Below are positions 22,028 to 34,700 of a stretch of 64,000 nt of DNA, piece by piece. The stretch's first letter is position 1. The number at the start of each line of letters is the position of its first letter. Source of the DNA: Helianthus annuus. Lineage: Eukaryota > Streptophyta > Magnoliopsida > Asterales > Asteraceae. The DNA lies in NCBI RefSeq assembly GCF_002127325.2, contig NC_035436.2, positions 105,857,591 through 105,921,590 of the forward strand. The letters run 5' to 3'. Made by a program: the position numbers and the translations under genes. The notes under the pieces are model-generated. The model was not told the origin of the DNA. It did not search any database and saw nothing but the letters and a program-made list of their open reading frames with translations.

Positions 22028-24737
22028 TGTCACACACCCAAAATCCACCTGCGGAGTATCACCGCTTGGGAGCGTGACTGACCAGGATCAAGCCACCAAT
22101 CATATCGAACATGTAATTAATGTCAAGTATAATAAATGTAAACCAATCATTCAATACGATTGATGTTCCAACAAAACATAGTTTAAGTAGCGGAAGCGTA
22201 ACAATGAGAATCCAATGTATGTAAATAGTTCAAGTGTTGTAAGTGCAACATAACATCCACGATCCAAGCTCCACAACGACCTGCTCCTCCCTGTGCAAGC
22301 TCCATATGTACCTAATGTCCTGCAAGGCATGCAGCAGAGAGTCAACAACTAGTTGAGCGAGTTCACAGTTAACAGTTCAGTAATAGTATAGTGTGAGTGG
22401 TAGTATGTTCGTTCGTTATGTCACGTATCGTATTAGTTTCCATCGCGGCCTCCCAGGCAGGTATGCGAAGACATTAGGGGGTGTTCATCCCGAGTATTCT
22501 AGACTAGGTTTATCTGTATCGCGGTCTCCCAGGCAGGTGTGCGAAGATTAGTAAATTTCAGTTCGCGGCCTTCCAAAGGCAGGTGTGCGAAGTCAGTCAT
22601 AATATCGCGGCCAACCCTTGGCAGGTGTGCGAAGATCAGTTCAATAAGTGTTACTAGTCTAGTCATAGTTCAATCAGCGGAGTATGTACAATAGTTCATC
22701 AAATCACATCACTACGTTCCAGTATAGATAAGTACCAGTAAATAATCAAATCCCATTCCCACCCTGGAAACCCCATGCCTTGGCTGTGTGAACTCACCTT
22801 GGTTTGCTCGGTATGCTATGCTCTAGGGTTTATCAAACGTCTAAGTCCGTTACACACGACCTATGATATGTTGCATATGATACGATGTGAGTATTTTACT
22901 TTCAATTACGTTTAGAACTCTTTGGTGTTCAAACAGTAACATGCGGTAACGTATCACACAATAATATGCAGTATCATTCCGTAATACGTAACATCATATC
23001 AGACAGTATCACATAATCGTATACAGTAGTGAACAGTAGCATGCAGTAGTATGTGGTTCTTCTCACGAAGTTCTGAACTTGGCACCGATATAAACTCAGT
23101 CTTTTCAGACGCTACGACAGTGAATCATGTATGCATATATTTTAAGCTCGGACAACGCATCATACATATGAAATTTGAACACATGAACATCATTTCATCA
23201 TACAAACCTTATTCAATAACAGCAAGTAGTGATCATTTTGTAATCGACATATGTCTAAGCATGAAACATCATCTGCTATTAATTTACTATCATACCTTTA
23301 ACATGTCACAGTTATCAATCATTTCACAATACACGTTCGGACCACCTTATACTAATTAAAACTCGGACTACATGTCAAAGCAAGGAACTCGGACCTTTGG
23401 GATGCTTAAAGTTTGGACAAGAGGTGTGGGGGGGGGGGGAAGTCACAAGGTCGGACAAGAGGTCCCCCCTTAAAGCTCGGACTCCCACTATCATGCTAAG
23501 AAAAGTCGGACCATTTGTATGCTCATAAAAGTCTGACTGATAACCTCCTAAAACTCGGACCCTACAACATGCTAATGCTCGGACTAGAACAAGCAAAGAA
23601 ACTCGGACCAAGTGTTGTGTATATAGGTCGGACCACATATTAGCTTAACAAACTCGGACATGGGCTCCTTTTAAAACTCAGACAAGATCCCTTCTCTTAA
23701 AGCTCGGGCCCTTTACTTTAATTTTCAACATTCGGATCATGTTTAATTCATAAAAGTCGGACTACAATCTAGCTAGTAAAAGTCGGGCAGATCCTTTTTA
23801 TTTCACAAGAACTCGGACAAGGCTAAATGATGTGAAACTCGGACCTTTGTAAAATCAAAGCTCGGATATAACATTATCACTTAAAAACTCAGACAATTAC
23901 ATGCGTGTACTCCAATCTTTGCACAGAATCACACCAATCAGATCAGTTACGTTCTTGTTTCATACGAACAGAAAACCCTAATAATATACTTTGCATAACA
24001 GGAATCACTTTAACAATTAACAACTTCATCCTATCAAACATATCTTGTCATCAAACAACGATTTCACGAATACTCATTATCATAACACAATAATCAAGAT
24101 TCAATTCAGTAAATACAGGACCATCATATCAAGAACTAGGGTTTGCAAGGATTACAAGAATCAAGAATTGATATCAATCAAATAATCAACAAACAATCAT
24201 TAACAATTACCTTGTGTTGATTCTGGAGAAAATGTGGAAATCGAAAAGTGATGAATAGCTTGCCAATGATGATGGTGATGATGATTGCTAGGAGATTAGA
24301 GAATGAAGTACGTGCTTTTGGTTTTGTGAAAATGATTAGTGAACAAGAGATTAGGGTTAAGTATAGCTTAAGTTTCACTAATAGCTCTCTACACCCTTGA
24401 TTAATATATTTTACAATAGTACACCATCTCAAACAATTTCATAGTTTCACCACCAAGTTTACATATTTGACAAGTTTATTACAATTAACACATACCCATG
24501 CACAATCACACAAAACACTTCATTGTATCAAAACGCATACATTTCCATAGCATTCAATTGTGCAAATAAACAGCTAAACCCTACATGAACGTGCAATAAA
24601 TGCGAAATAGGAATCTTGGAAATTCGAGTTGTCACATTATCCCCAACTTGAAAGAAATTTCGTCCCGAAATTTAGCATGCGGTTACTGAGGAAGCTAGGT
24701 AAGTTGTATCGTTTACTGGTTTTCCTGGGGTGTCACA
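22028..24737 (-). repeat. LTR C (solo-like, long form)
   Basis: 2710 bp bounded by TGTCACACA...GGTGTCACA with ATCAA on both sides, so in isolation it looks like a solo LTR in B. It includes the hairpin array at 22443-22632 and a CTCGGAC motif array at about 23146-23895, then A/T-rich sequence with an ATG/GATGATG run near 24265. A weak TATA-like run TATATTAA is on the minus strand near 24403-24413. Its last 100 bp contain an inner hairpin and purine tract (24636-24680). Near-identical copies lie at 29050-31762 and 36334-39041. Confidence 0.92.
22443..22632 (-). repeat. Four-unit hairpin array in LTR C
   Basis: Each unit has an outer stem TCGC/GCGA, a conserved GGCAGGTGT-like segment and an inner stem with a 3-nt loop. 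The inner stems are GCCT/AGGC, GTCT/AGGC (one G-U pair), GCCTT/AAGGC and GCCAA/TTGGC. Units start at 22443, 22519, 22563 and 22605. Confidence 0.8.
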
Positions 24738-25907
24738 ATCAACCTCATTCCCTAGTCTTGGTTAGTTTCGACATCGTCATTGGGATGTATTGGTTATCCC
24801 AACAGCAAGCGGAGATCCTATGCAAAGAGAAGATTGTTTGTATTCCCCGTTCTGGTCAAGAACCTCTCGAAATTCAAGGCGACAAGAGTGGTGCTGTAGT
24901 GGGCATCATCTCCTTCCTTAAGGCCCAGAAGTGTTTGCGAAAGGGCCACACTGCTATGTTAGCACTTGTTACTGATGCATAATTGAGAGAGAAGAGAATA
25001 GAGGATATTTCAGTTGTACGCGACTTTCCTCAAGTGTTTCCTGAAGATTTACCTGCGCCAGGTCGAGTTTCAAATCGAGCTAGCTCCAGGAGCAGCACCA
25101 ACAGCCCGCGCACCGTATCGTTTAGCTCTAACCGAACTGGAAGAACTGTCGAAGAAGTTACAAGAGCTCTTGGAAAAGGGCTTTATGCGTCCAAGCTCGT
25201 CGCCTTGGGGAGCTCCAGTACTTTTCGTGAAAAAGAAGGATGGCACTTTCAGGATGTGCATCGACTACCGTGAACTGAACAAGGTGACGGTGAAGAACCG
25301 TTATCCTCTTCCACGTATTGACGACTTATTCGACCAGTTGCAAGGGTTGAGTTACTACTCCAAGATAGACTTGAGGTCAGGTAATCATCAGCTGAGAGTC
25401 CGGGATGAGGACGTCTCCAAGACAGCATTCAGAACGCGCTACGGTCACTACGAGTTTCTTGTCATGCCATTTGGGCTTACGAACGCGCCTGCAGTTTTCA
25501 TGGATCTAATGAACAGGGTGTGCAAACCCTATCTAGACAAGTTCGTCATGGTTTTCATCGACGACATTCTGATCTACTCCAAGAGTCAGGGGGAACACGA
25601 GCAGCACTTACGACTTATCTTGAAACTTCTTCGAAAGGAACAACTGTACGCCAAGTTTTCAAAATGCGACTTCTGGCTTCGTGAAGTCCACTTCTTAGGC
25701 CATGTGGTGAACAGGGATGGGATTCATGTTGATCCATCCAAGGTAGATTCGATCAGGAACTGGCCTGCGCCACGTACACCAACGGAAATACGCCAATTCT
25801 TGGGTTTGGCGGGATACTACAGACGGTTTATCAAGGACTTTTCAAAGATTGCTCAGCCGCTTACACTACGGACACAGAAGGGTGTCACCTACCGTTGGGG
25901 CAACACG
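24738..25907 (+). pseudogene. Element B pol, first copy, truncated in RT/RNase H linker
   Basis: It begins with ATCAA and continues the B protease domain (SFDIVIGMYWLSQQQAE), with a TAA at 24980-24982 and a deletion near 25053 that removes LPPH-coding bases and shifts frame. RT then runs open from about 25055 ([18 protein letters not shown]) to GVTYRWGN. At 25907 it stops within a codon and is joined to the opposite-strand element D. The same sequence continues normally in the second copy at 40201, which proves truncation here. The copies differ by fewer than ten bases over about 1.2 kb by eye. Confidence 0.92.
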
Positions 25908-28813
25908 CCATAAAGTGGGACCCAAATACGCCCCGTTACATAGTAGGCGCCGTCTTCCTTTTGTTCCATTCGTTGCCTTGAACCGCGTAAGGCTTCAGCC
26001 ATGACGTTTTCGGGTTTCAATGCTTCTATCTGAGCAGCTCGTATCTGTGCAGGAAGACTGGACTGAATAGCAAGCTGTAGCGCTCGCACGCGCTTAGGTA
26101 GGGTGTCCTTTCGACTGAGGGCGTCGGCCACGACATTGGCCTTGCCTGGATGATACCTGATGGCGCATTCGTAGTCGTTCAGTAGCTCAACCCATCTCCG
26201 TTGGCGCATGTTCAAATCCTTTTGCTTAAGAATATGCTCGAGACTTCTGTGATCGGCGTAAATTGTGCACCTGGTACCGTACGGGTAGTGTCGCCATATC
26301 TTGAGCGCGAAAACAACAGCTCCCAGCTCTAAATCGTGCGTCGCGTAGTTCCGTTCATGAATCTTGAGTTGCCGCGAAGCGTAGGCGATAACTTTATCCC
26401 GTTGCATTAATACACACCCAAGACCCTGTATCGACGCGTCACAATAAACCACAAAGTCGTCTGTGCCCTCCGGCAGTGAGAGAATAGGTGCGCTGCAAAG
26501 CCTATCCCTTAGGTACTGAAAAGCGGTTTCCTGGGAATCTCCCCAACGGTAGGTGACACCCTTCTGTGTCAGTAGTGTAAGTGGCTGCGCGATCTTGGAG
26601 AAGTCTTTGATGAATCGTCTGTAGTAACCCGCCAAACCCAAGAATTGGCGTATTTCCGTTGGTGTACGCGGTGCAGGCCAGTTCCTGATCGAGTCTACCT
26701 TGGATGGATCGACATAAATCCCATCCCTGTTCACCACATGGCCTAAGAAGTGGACTTCACGAAGCCAGAAGTCGCATTTCGAAAACTTAGCGTACAACTG
26801 TTCCTTTCGTAGCAGTTCTAAGATCAATCGTAGGTGCTGTTCGTGTTCCTCCTGACTCTTGGAGTAAATCAGAATGTCGTCGATGAAGACAATGACGAAC
26901 TTGTCAAGGTAGGGTTTGCACACCCTGTTCATAAGATCCATGAAGACTGTAGGCGCATTCGTAAGCCCGAATGGCATGACTAGGAACTCGTAATGGCTGC
27001 AGCGAGTTCTGAATGCTATCTTGGAGACGTCCTCATCCCGGACTCTCAGCTGATGATAACCAGACCTTAGATCAACCTTGGAGTAGTAACTCGACCCTTG
27101 CAACTGGTCGGATAAGTCATCAATGCGTGGAAGAGGATAACGGTTCTTCACTGTGACCTTGTTCAGTTCACGGTAATCAATCTCACATCCTGAAGGTTCC
27201 ATCCTTCTTGTAGCTCCCCAAGGCGAAGAGATAGGTCGGATAAATTCCTTATCCAAGATTTCTTGTAGCTGCGTCGATAGTTCTTCCGATTCTGGTGGAG
27301 CTAAGCGATACGGTGCTCGAGCTATGGGTGCTGCTCCTGGAGAGAGCTCGATTTGAAATTCGGCCTGACGATGAGGCGGTAGACCAGGTAAATCTTTAGG
27401 AAACACCTGAGGAAAGTCGCGTACAACTGGATGGTCTTCCAACTTCCTTTCTTTCGCTGATGCGTCAGTGACGAGAGCCAAAATTGCGGTGTGGCCCTTC
27501 CGCAACATTTCTGAGCCTTCAAGAAAGAGGTGATGCCAACCACAGCACCACTCTTGTCGCTTTGAACTTCGAGAGGTTCTTGACCGGAACGAGGAATGCG
27601 AACAATCTTTTCTTTGCATAGGATTTCTGCTTGCTGTTGCTGCTGGCGATTCCGATTTGCAGGCCGTGGGCTCCTGAATCCTTAGCTTCATGGCCCATCT
27701 TGAGACACCCCTGGCAACGTCCGCTTGTTGCACTATCCACCGTGGTGTCTGTTGCATTAGTTACACATTGGGTGAATTCCCCGATATCCACCCTGCCCCT
27801 GACCACCAGAAGTTGGCTGACTCGGCTCTGGTGATCACTATTCTTGCGCTGCTGCTGTGCTTGAGACCGAACGGTAGCTGAACCCTTGCTGGAATACCCA
27901 TCCCATTTCCGCTTGTTGTCACTAGGAGTAGCGGGAGTAGCAGTAGTGATAGCGGTAGTAATAGTGCTGATACAACTAGGCAGCCTGTTCTGTTCCACTG
28001 CCTGATCCGTGAGGCGATGAGCAAGACACTGGATGTCTTGGATATTGTCGAGGTTAGCCAATGTAGCATGGCTCTGAATTTCTGAGGCTAGACCCTTGAG
28101 GTACAATTCGATACGCTTGCTTGGAGGGTCCACTGTGGTTGAACACAAGATGGCCAGTTCGTTCGACCGTTTCGTATAAGCTTCAATTTCTGACCCCGTC
28201 ATTTTCAAATGGTAAAGCTCCACTTCCAACTTGTGGATGTCATCACGCGTGCAGTATTCCCTTTTAATGTGTTCTTTGAATTCGTTCCAGGGAGTGGCGT
28301 TAGCAGCTGCCAACCCTAGTATCTGTACTTGCGCGTTCCACCAGGTTAGCGCGATTCCTTCCAAAGTACCAGTGGCGTACTTGACCCTGCGAGCCTCAGG
28401 GCATTCACCCATCTCGAATGCTGACTCGAGCTTCCCAAACCAATGGAGTAGTCCCACTGCTCCTTCTGTGCCACTGAATGTGCTTGGACGACAGTCCATG
28501 AAGTTCTTGAATGTGCAGACAGGTTGCTGTGTGTTCTGACCCGTTGCGCGAGAAAGATAGGTCAAGGTTAAGCGCGAGAGTTGGGTCACGAGGGTAGGAT
28601 CTAACATCCTAGGATAGGTTTGGAATTGCAGGTTATACCTCCTGCTTGTGCGGCTGCAAGCACCGCAGCAACTTGTTCGTTAATGAGAGCCGTCAACTGG
28701 GCTTGAGTCATGTTAACACGTCCAGACATGATCGAACAGTAAAGGTAGCATAAGTATGAATGGTTCGCGAGTAGTGCGATGACAGAAAAGTGTAGGCTCA
28801 TAGGTGTTCTCAA
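25908..28813 (-). pseudogene. Element D gag-pol, truncated
   Basis: On the minus strand: gag N-terminus MSGRVNMTQAQL (to 28737), capsid region from 28607, one intact knuckle [17 protein letters not shown], then a deletion joining the knuckle linker to [11 protein letters not shown], so the protease catalytic site is missing. A frameshift lies near 27506. In RT, a 16-nt loss followed by a compensating gain replaces the usual VLFVKKKDG region with an unrelated short stretch (about 27185-27230). [11 protein letters not shown] and RNase H ([15 protein letters not shown]) follow. The copy ends before the IN zinc finger at WVPLYG, where it joins B pol. The two gag frames do not join through an obvious in-phase intron as in E1. 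Confidence 0.9.
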
Positions 28814-29049
28814 GCAGTATCAAGTAGTGAGCAAAGTAATGTAAGCATACTACGAGCAAAGTTCTATGCAATTCTAGCATGTAGGCAATAAACATAAACC
28901 TTATTACCTAGGATGTCGAGTCTTGCACGTGGAGCGAAGCGTCGTTGTGGATCGTTGAGAGCACTGTCCTGGTTATAGTCTGGTTTTAATAAAAACGTTT
29001 TCCCATATTAAAACCAAGTTCTCTATAACCAATGGCTCTGATACCAATC
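28814..29049 (-). other. Element D leader and primer-binding site
   Basis: The leader includes GGATGTCGAGTCTTG (complement of the element strand) and ends with the primer-binding site at 29029-29046, which reads TGGTATCAGAGCCATTGG on the minus strand. Three bases separate it from the LTR at 29050. Confidence 0.88.
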
Positions 29050-31762
29050 TGTCACACCCCCAAAATCCACCTGCGGAGTATCACCGCTTGGGAGCGTGAC
29101 TGACCAGGATCAAGCCACCAATCATATCGAACATGTAATTAATGTCAAGTATAATAAATGTAAACCATTCATTCAATACGATTGATGTTCCAACAAAACA
29201 TAGTTTAAGTAGCGGAAGCGTAACAATGAGAATCCAATGTATGTAAATAGTTCAAGTGTTGTAAGTGCAACATAACATCCACGATCCAAGCTCCACAACC
29301 TGCTCCTCCCTGTGCAAGCTCCATATGTACCTAATGTCCTGCAAGGCATGCAGCCGAGAGTCAACAACTAGTTGAGCGAGTTCACAGTTAACAGTTCAGT
29401 AAGAGTATAGTGTGAGTGGTAGTATGTTCGTTCGTTATGTCACGTATCGTATTACTTTCCATCGCGGCCTCCCAGGCAGGTATGCGAAGACATTAGGGGG
29501 TGTTCATCCCGAGTATTCTAGACTAGGTTTATCTGTATCGCGGCCTCCCAGGCAGGTGTGCGAAGATTAGTAAATTTCAGTTCGCGGCCTTCTAAAGGCA
29601 GGTGTGCGAAGTCAGTCATAATATCGCGGCCAACCCTTGGCAGGTGTGCGAAGATCAGTTCAATAAGTGTTACTAGTCTAGTCATAGTTCAATCAGCGGA
29701 GTATGTACAATAGTTCATCAAATCACATCACTACGTTCCAGTATAGATAAGTACCAGTAAATAATCAAATCCCATTCCCACCCTGGGAACCCCATGCCTT
29801 GGCTGTGTGAACTCACCTTGGTTTGCTCGGTATGCTATGCTCTAGGGTTTATCAAACGTCTAAGTCCGTTACACACGACCTAGGATATGTTGCATATGAT
29901 ACGATGTGAGTATTTTACTTTCAATTACGTTTACAACTCTTTGGTGTTCAAACAGTAACATGCGGTAACGTATCACACAATAATATGCAGTATCATTCCG
30001 TAATACGTAACATCATATCAGACAGTATCACATAATCGTATACAGTAGTGAACAGTAGCATGCAGTAGTATGTGGTTCTTCCACGAAGTTCTGAACTTGG
30101 CACCGATATAAACTCAGTCTTTTCAGACGCTACGACAGTGAATCATGTATGCATATATTTTAAGCTCGGACAACGCATCATACATATGAAATTTGAACAC
30201 ATGAACATCATTTCATCATACAAACCTTATTCAATAACAGCAAGTAGTGATCATTCTGTAATCGACATATGTCTAAGCATGAAACATCATCTGCTATTAA
30301 TTTACTATCATACCTTTAACATGTCACAGTTATCAATCATTTCACAATACACGTTCGGACCACCTTATACTAATTAAAACTCGGACTACATGTCAAAGCA
30401 AGGAACTCGGACCTTTGGGATGCTTAAAGTTCGGACAAGAGGTGTGGGGGGGGGGGAAGTCACAAGGTCGGACAAGAGGTCCCCCCTTAAAGCTCGGACT
30501 CCCACTATCATGCTAAGAAAAGTCGGACCATTTGTATGCTCATAAAAGTCTGACTGATAACCTCCTAAAACTCGGACCCTACAACATGCTAATGCTCGGA
30601 CTAGAACAAGCAAAGAAACTCGAACCAAGTGTTGTGTATAAAGGTCGGACCACATATTAGCTTAACAAACTCGGACATGGGCTCCTTTTAAAACTCAGAC
30701 AAGATCCCTTCTCTTAAAGCTCGGGCCCTTTACTTTAATTTTCAACATTCGGATCATGTTTAATTCATAAAAGTCGGACTACAATCTAGCTAGTAAAAGT
30801 CAGGCAGATCCTTTTTATTTCACAAGAACTAGGACAAGGCTAAATGATGTGAAACTCGGACCTTTGTAAAATCAAAGCTCGGATATAACATTATCACTTA
30901 AAAACTCAGCAATTACATGCGTGTACTCCAATCTTTGCACAGAATCACACCAATCAGATCAGTTACGTTCTTGTTTCATACGAACAGAAAACCCGAATAA
31001 TATACTTTGCATAACAGGAATCACTTTAACAATTAACAACTTCATCCTATCAAACATATCTTGTCATCAAACAACGATTTCACGAATACTCATTATCATA
31101 ACACAATAATCAAGATTCAATTCAGTAAATACAGGACCATCATATCAAGAACTAGAGTTTGCAAGGATTACAAGAATCAAGAATTGATATCAATCAAATA
31201 ATCAACAAACAATCATTAACAATTACCTTGTGTTGATTCCGGAGAAAATGTGTAAATCGAAAAGTGATGAATAGCTTGCCAATGATGATGATGATGATGG
31301 TGATGATGATTGCTAGGAGATTAGAGAATGAAGTACGTGCTTTTGGTTTTGTGAAAATGATTAGTGAACAAGAGATTAGGGTTAAGTATAGCTTAAGTTT
31401 CACTAATAGCTCTCTACACCCTTGATTAATATATTTTACAATAGTACACCATCTCAAACAATTTCATAGTTTCACCACCAAGTTTACATATTTGACAAGT
31501 TTATTACAATTAACACATACCCATGCACAATCACACAAAACACTTCATTGTATCAAAACGCATACAATTCCATAGCATTCAATTGTGCAAATAAACAGCT
31601 AAACCCTACATGAACGTGCAATAAATGCGAAATAGGAATCTTGGAAATTCGAGTTGTCACATTATCCCCAACTTGAAAGAAATTTCATCCCGAAATTTAG
31701 CATGCGGTTACTGAGGAAGCTAGGTAAGTTGTATCGTTTACTGGTTTTCCTGGGGTGTCACA
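29050..31762 (-). repeat. Middle LTR: 5' LTR of D and 3' LTR of E
   Basis: 2713 bp, near-identical to LTR C. Its left side touches the D primer-binding site and its right side touches the E polypurine tract (TCATCCCCCCGTTGA on the plus strand, 31763-31777). No target duplication flanks it, so it is shared by two internal regions. The hairpin array is at 29462-29651; one substitution relative to LTR C falls in a loop (CCA to CTA). The CTCGGAC array is at about 30165-30910. Confidence 0.92.
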
Positions 31763-34700
31763 TCATCCCCCCGTTGATTTGGAATTTCATCCCAAAATTC
31801 AGTAGTAGTAGCTTCAGCCTCAGTAGTGGTTGCATTGGTTTCGAATAATTGGGGGTACTTTTCTGTCATTTGGTCTTCGCGTTCCCAGGTGTACTCTGGG
31901 CCACGTTGGGAGTTCCAACGAACTCGAACAAGAGGGATTCTCTTGTGTTTGAGGACCTTAACATCCCGGTCCGTGATTTCAACTGGTTCCTCGACGAACT
32001 GCAACCGCTCGTCGATAGTGAGTTCCTTAAAAGGAACTATGAGGGTCTCATCTGATAGACACTTCTCCAGATTCGACACGTGAAATACATTGTGAACTGC
32101 ACCGAGTTCAGCTGGTAGGTTTAGTCTGTAGGCTACTGGGCCTATTCTTTTCAGTGATTTCGAACGGTCCAACATACCGTGGATTGAGTTTGCCTCGTTT
32201 ACCAAATCGAACCACACCCTTCCAGGGTGAGTCTTTAAGTAAAACCCGGTCCCCGACCTGAAATTCCAACGGTTTCTTACGCTTATTCGCGTATGCTTTC
32301 TGACGGTCGCGTGCTGCCGCCATGCGTTGTCGTATCTGTGCAATCTTTTCTGTGGCGTCCACTACAATCTCTGGACCCGTAATCTGACTATCCCCCACCT
32401 CTGCCCAACAGAGAGGTGACCGGCATTTACGTCCGTACAATGCCTCGAATGGAGCGGCTTGTATGCTGGTATGATAACTGTTATTGTATGAGAACTCCAC
32501 CAAAGGGAGATGCTTTTCCCAGCCGTTGCCGAAATCAATTACACATGCCCGAAGCATGTCTTCAAGAGTCTGGATCGTTCGCTCAGACTGCCCATCCGTC
32601 TGAGGATGATATGCTGTGCTCATGTCTAATCGTGAGCCGAAAGATTTGTGCATCGCTTGCCATAGTTCTGACGTGAATCGTGCATCCCGATCCGAAATAA
32701 TGGAGGTGGGCACCCCGTGCCTCGAAACAACTTCTTTAAGATAGATGTCTGCGAGAGTGGAGAACTTATCCGTTTCCTTTATAGCTAGGAAGTGTGCAGA
32801 CTTGGTGAGTCGATCCACGATCACCCATATGGTATCATTCCCACGCTGGGATCTGGGTAGGCCTGTAACAAAATCCATGGAAATCTCTTCCCATTTCCAC
32901 TGTGGTATCCTGGGTTGCTGAAGTAGGCCTGCGGGTTTCTGATATTCAACCTTGACTCTGGCACAGGTCAAGCACTTGCCAACATAGGTGGCGATGTGGG
33001 CCTTCATGCTAGGCCACCAATAAGTAGTTCTGATGTCGTGGTACATTTTGTCCGACCCTGGATGTACCGAGTAGCGAGACTTGTGTGCTTCGTCCATCAC
33101 AAGCTCTCGTAAACCGCCATAAAGTGGGACCCAAATACGCCCCGTTACATAGTAGGCGCCGTCTTCCTTTTGTTCCATTCGTTGCCTTGAACCGCGTAAG
33201 GCTTCAGCCATGACGTTTTCGGGTTTCAATGCTTCTATCTGAGCAGCTCGTATCTGTGCAGGAAGACTGGACTGAATAGTAAGCTGTAGCGCTCGCACGC
33301 GCTTAGGTAGGGTGTCCTTTCGACTGAGGGCGTCGGCCACGACATTGGCCTTGCCTGGATGATACCTGATGGCGCATTCGTAGTCGTTCAGTAGCTCAAC
33401 CCATCTCCGTTGGCGCATGTTTAAATCCTTTTGCTTAAGAATATGCTCGAGACTCCTATGATCGGCGTAAATTGTGCACCTGGTACCGTACAGGTAGTGT
33501 CGCCATATCTTGAGCGCGAAAACAACAGCTCCCAGCTCTAAATCGTGCGTCGTGTAGTTCCGTTCATGAATCTTGAGTTGCCGCGAAGCGTAGGCGATAA
33601 CTTTATCCCGTTGCATCAATACACACCCAAGACCCTGTATCGACGCGTCACAATAAACCACAAAGTCGTCTGTGCCCTCCGGCAGTGAGAGAATAGGTGC
33701 GCTGCAAAACCTATCCCTTAGGTACTGAAAAGCGGTTTCCTGGGAATCTCCCCAACGGTAGGTGACACCCTTCTGTGTCAGTAGTGTAAGTGGATGCGCG
33801 ATCTTGGAGAAGTCTTTGATGAATCGTCTGTAGTAACCCGCCAAACCCAAGAATTGGCGTATTTCCGTTGGTGTACGCGGTGCAGGCCAGTTCCTGATCG
33901 AGTCTACCTTGGATGGATCGACATGAATCCCATCCCTGTTCACCACATGGCCTAAGAAGTGGACTTCACGAAGCCAGAAGTCGCATTTCGAAAACTTAGC
34001 GTACAACTGTTCCTTTCGTAGCAGTTCTAAGATCAATCGTAGGTGCTGTTCGTGTTCCTCCTGACTCTTGGAGTAAATCAGAATGTCGTCGATGAAGACA
34101 ATGACGAACTTGTCAAGGTAGGGTTTGCACACCCTGTTCATAAGATCCATGAAGACTGTAGGCGCGTTCGTAAGCCCGAATGGCATGACTAGGAACTCGT
34201 AATAGCTGCAGCGAGTTCTGAATGCTATCTTGGAGACGTCCTCATCCCGGACTCTCAGCCGATGATAACCAGACCTTAGATCAACCTTGGAGTAGTAACT
34301 CGACCCTTGCAACTGGTCGGATAAGTCATCAATGCGTGGAAGAGGATAACGGTTCTTCACTGTGACCTTGTTCAGTTCACGGTAATCAATCTCACATCCT
34401 GAAGGTGCCATCCTTCTTGTAGCTCCCCAAGGCGAAGAGATAGGTCGGATAAATTCCTTATCCAAGATTTCTTGTAGCTGCGTCGATAGTTCTTCCGATT
34501 TTGGTGGAGCTAAGCGATACGGTGCTCGAGCTATGGGTGCTGCTCCTGGAGAGAGCTCGATTTGAAATTCGGCCTGACGATGAGGCGGTAGACCAGGTAA
34601 ATCTTTAGGAAACACCTGAGGAAAGTCGCGTACAACTGGATGGTCTTCCAACTTCCTTTCTTTCGCTGATGCGTCAGTGACGAGAGCTAAAATTGCGGTG

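Noticed and set aside
22443..22632. Possible CRISPR-like array of short spaced repeats
   Set aside because: The repeats vary in their stems, spacing is irregular, the context is a plant LTR and there are no cas genes.
22028..24737. Simple solo LTR
   Set aside because: ATCAA on both sides fits a solo LTR locally, but B pol and the same duplication recur at 39042, so it belongs to a larger rearranged insertion.
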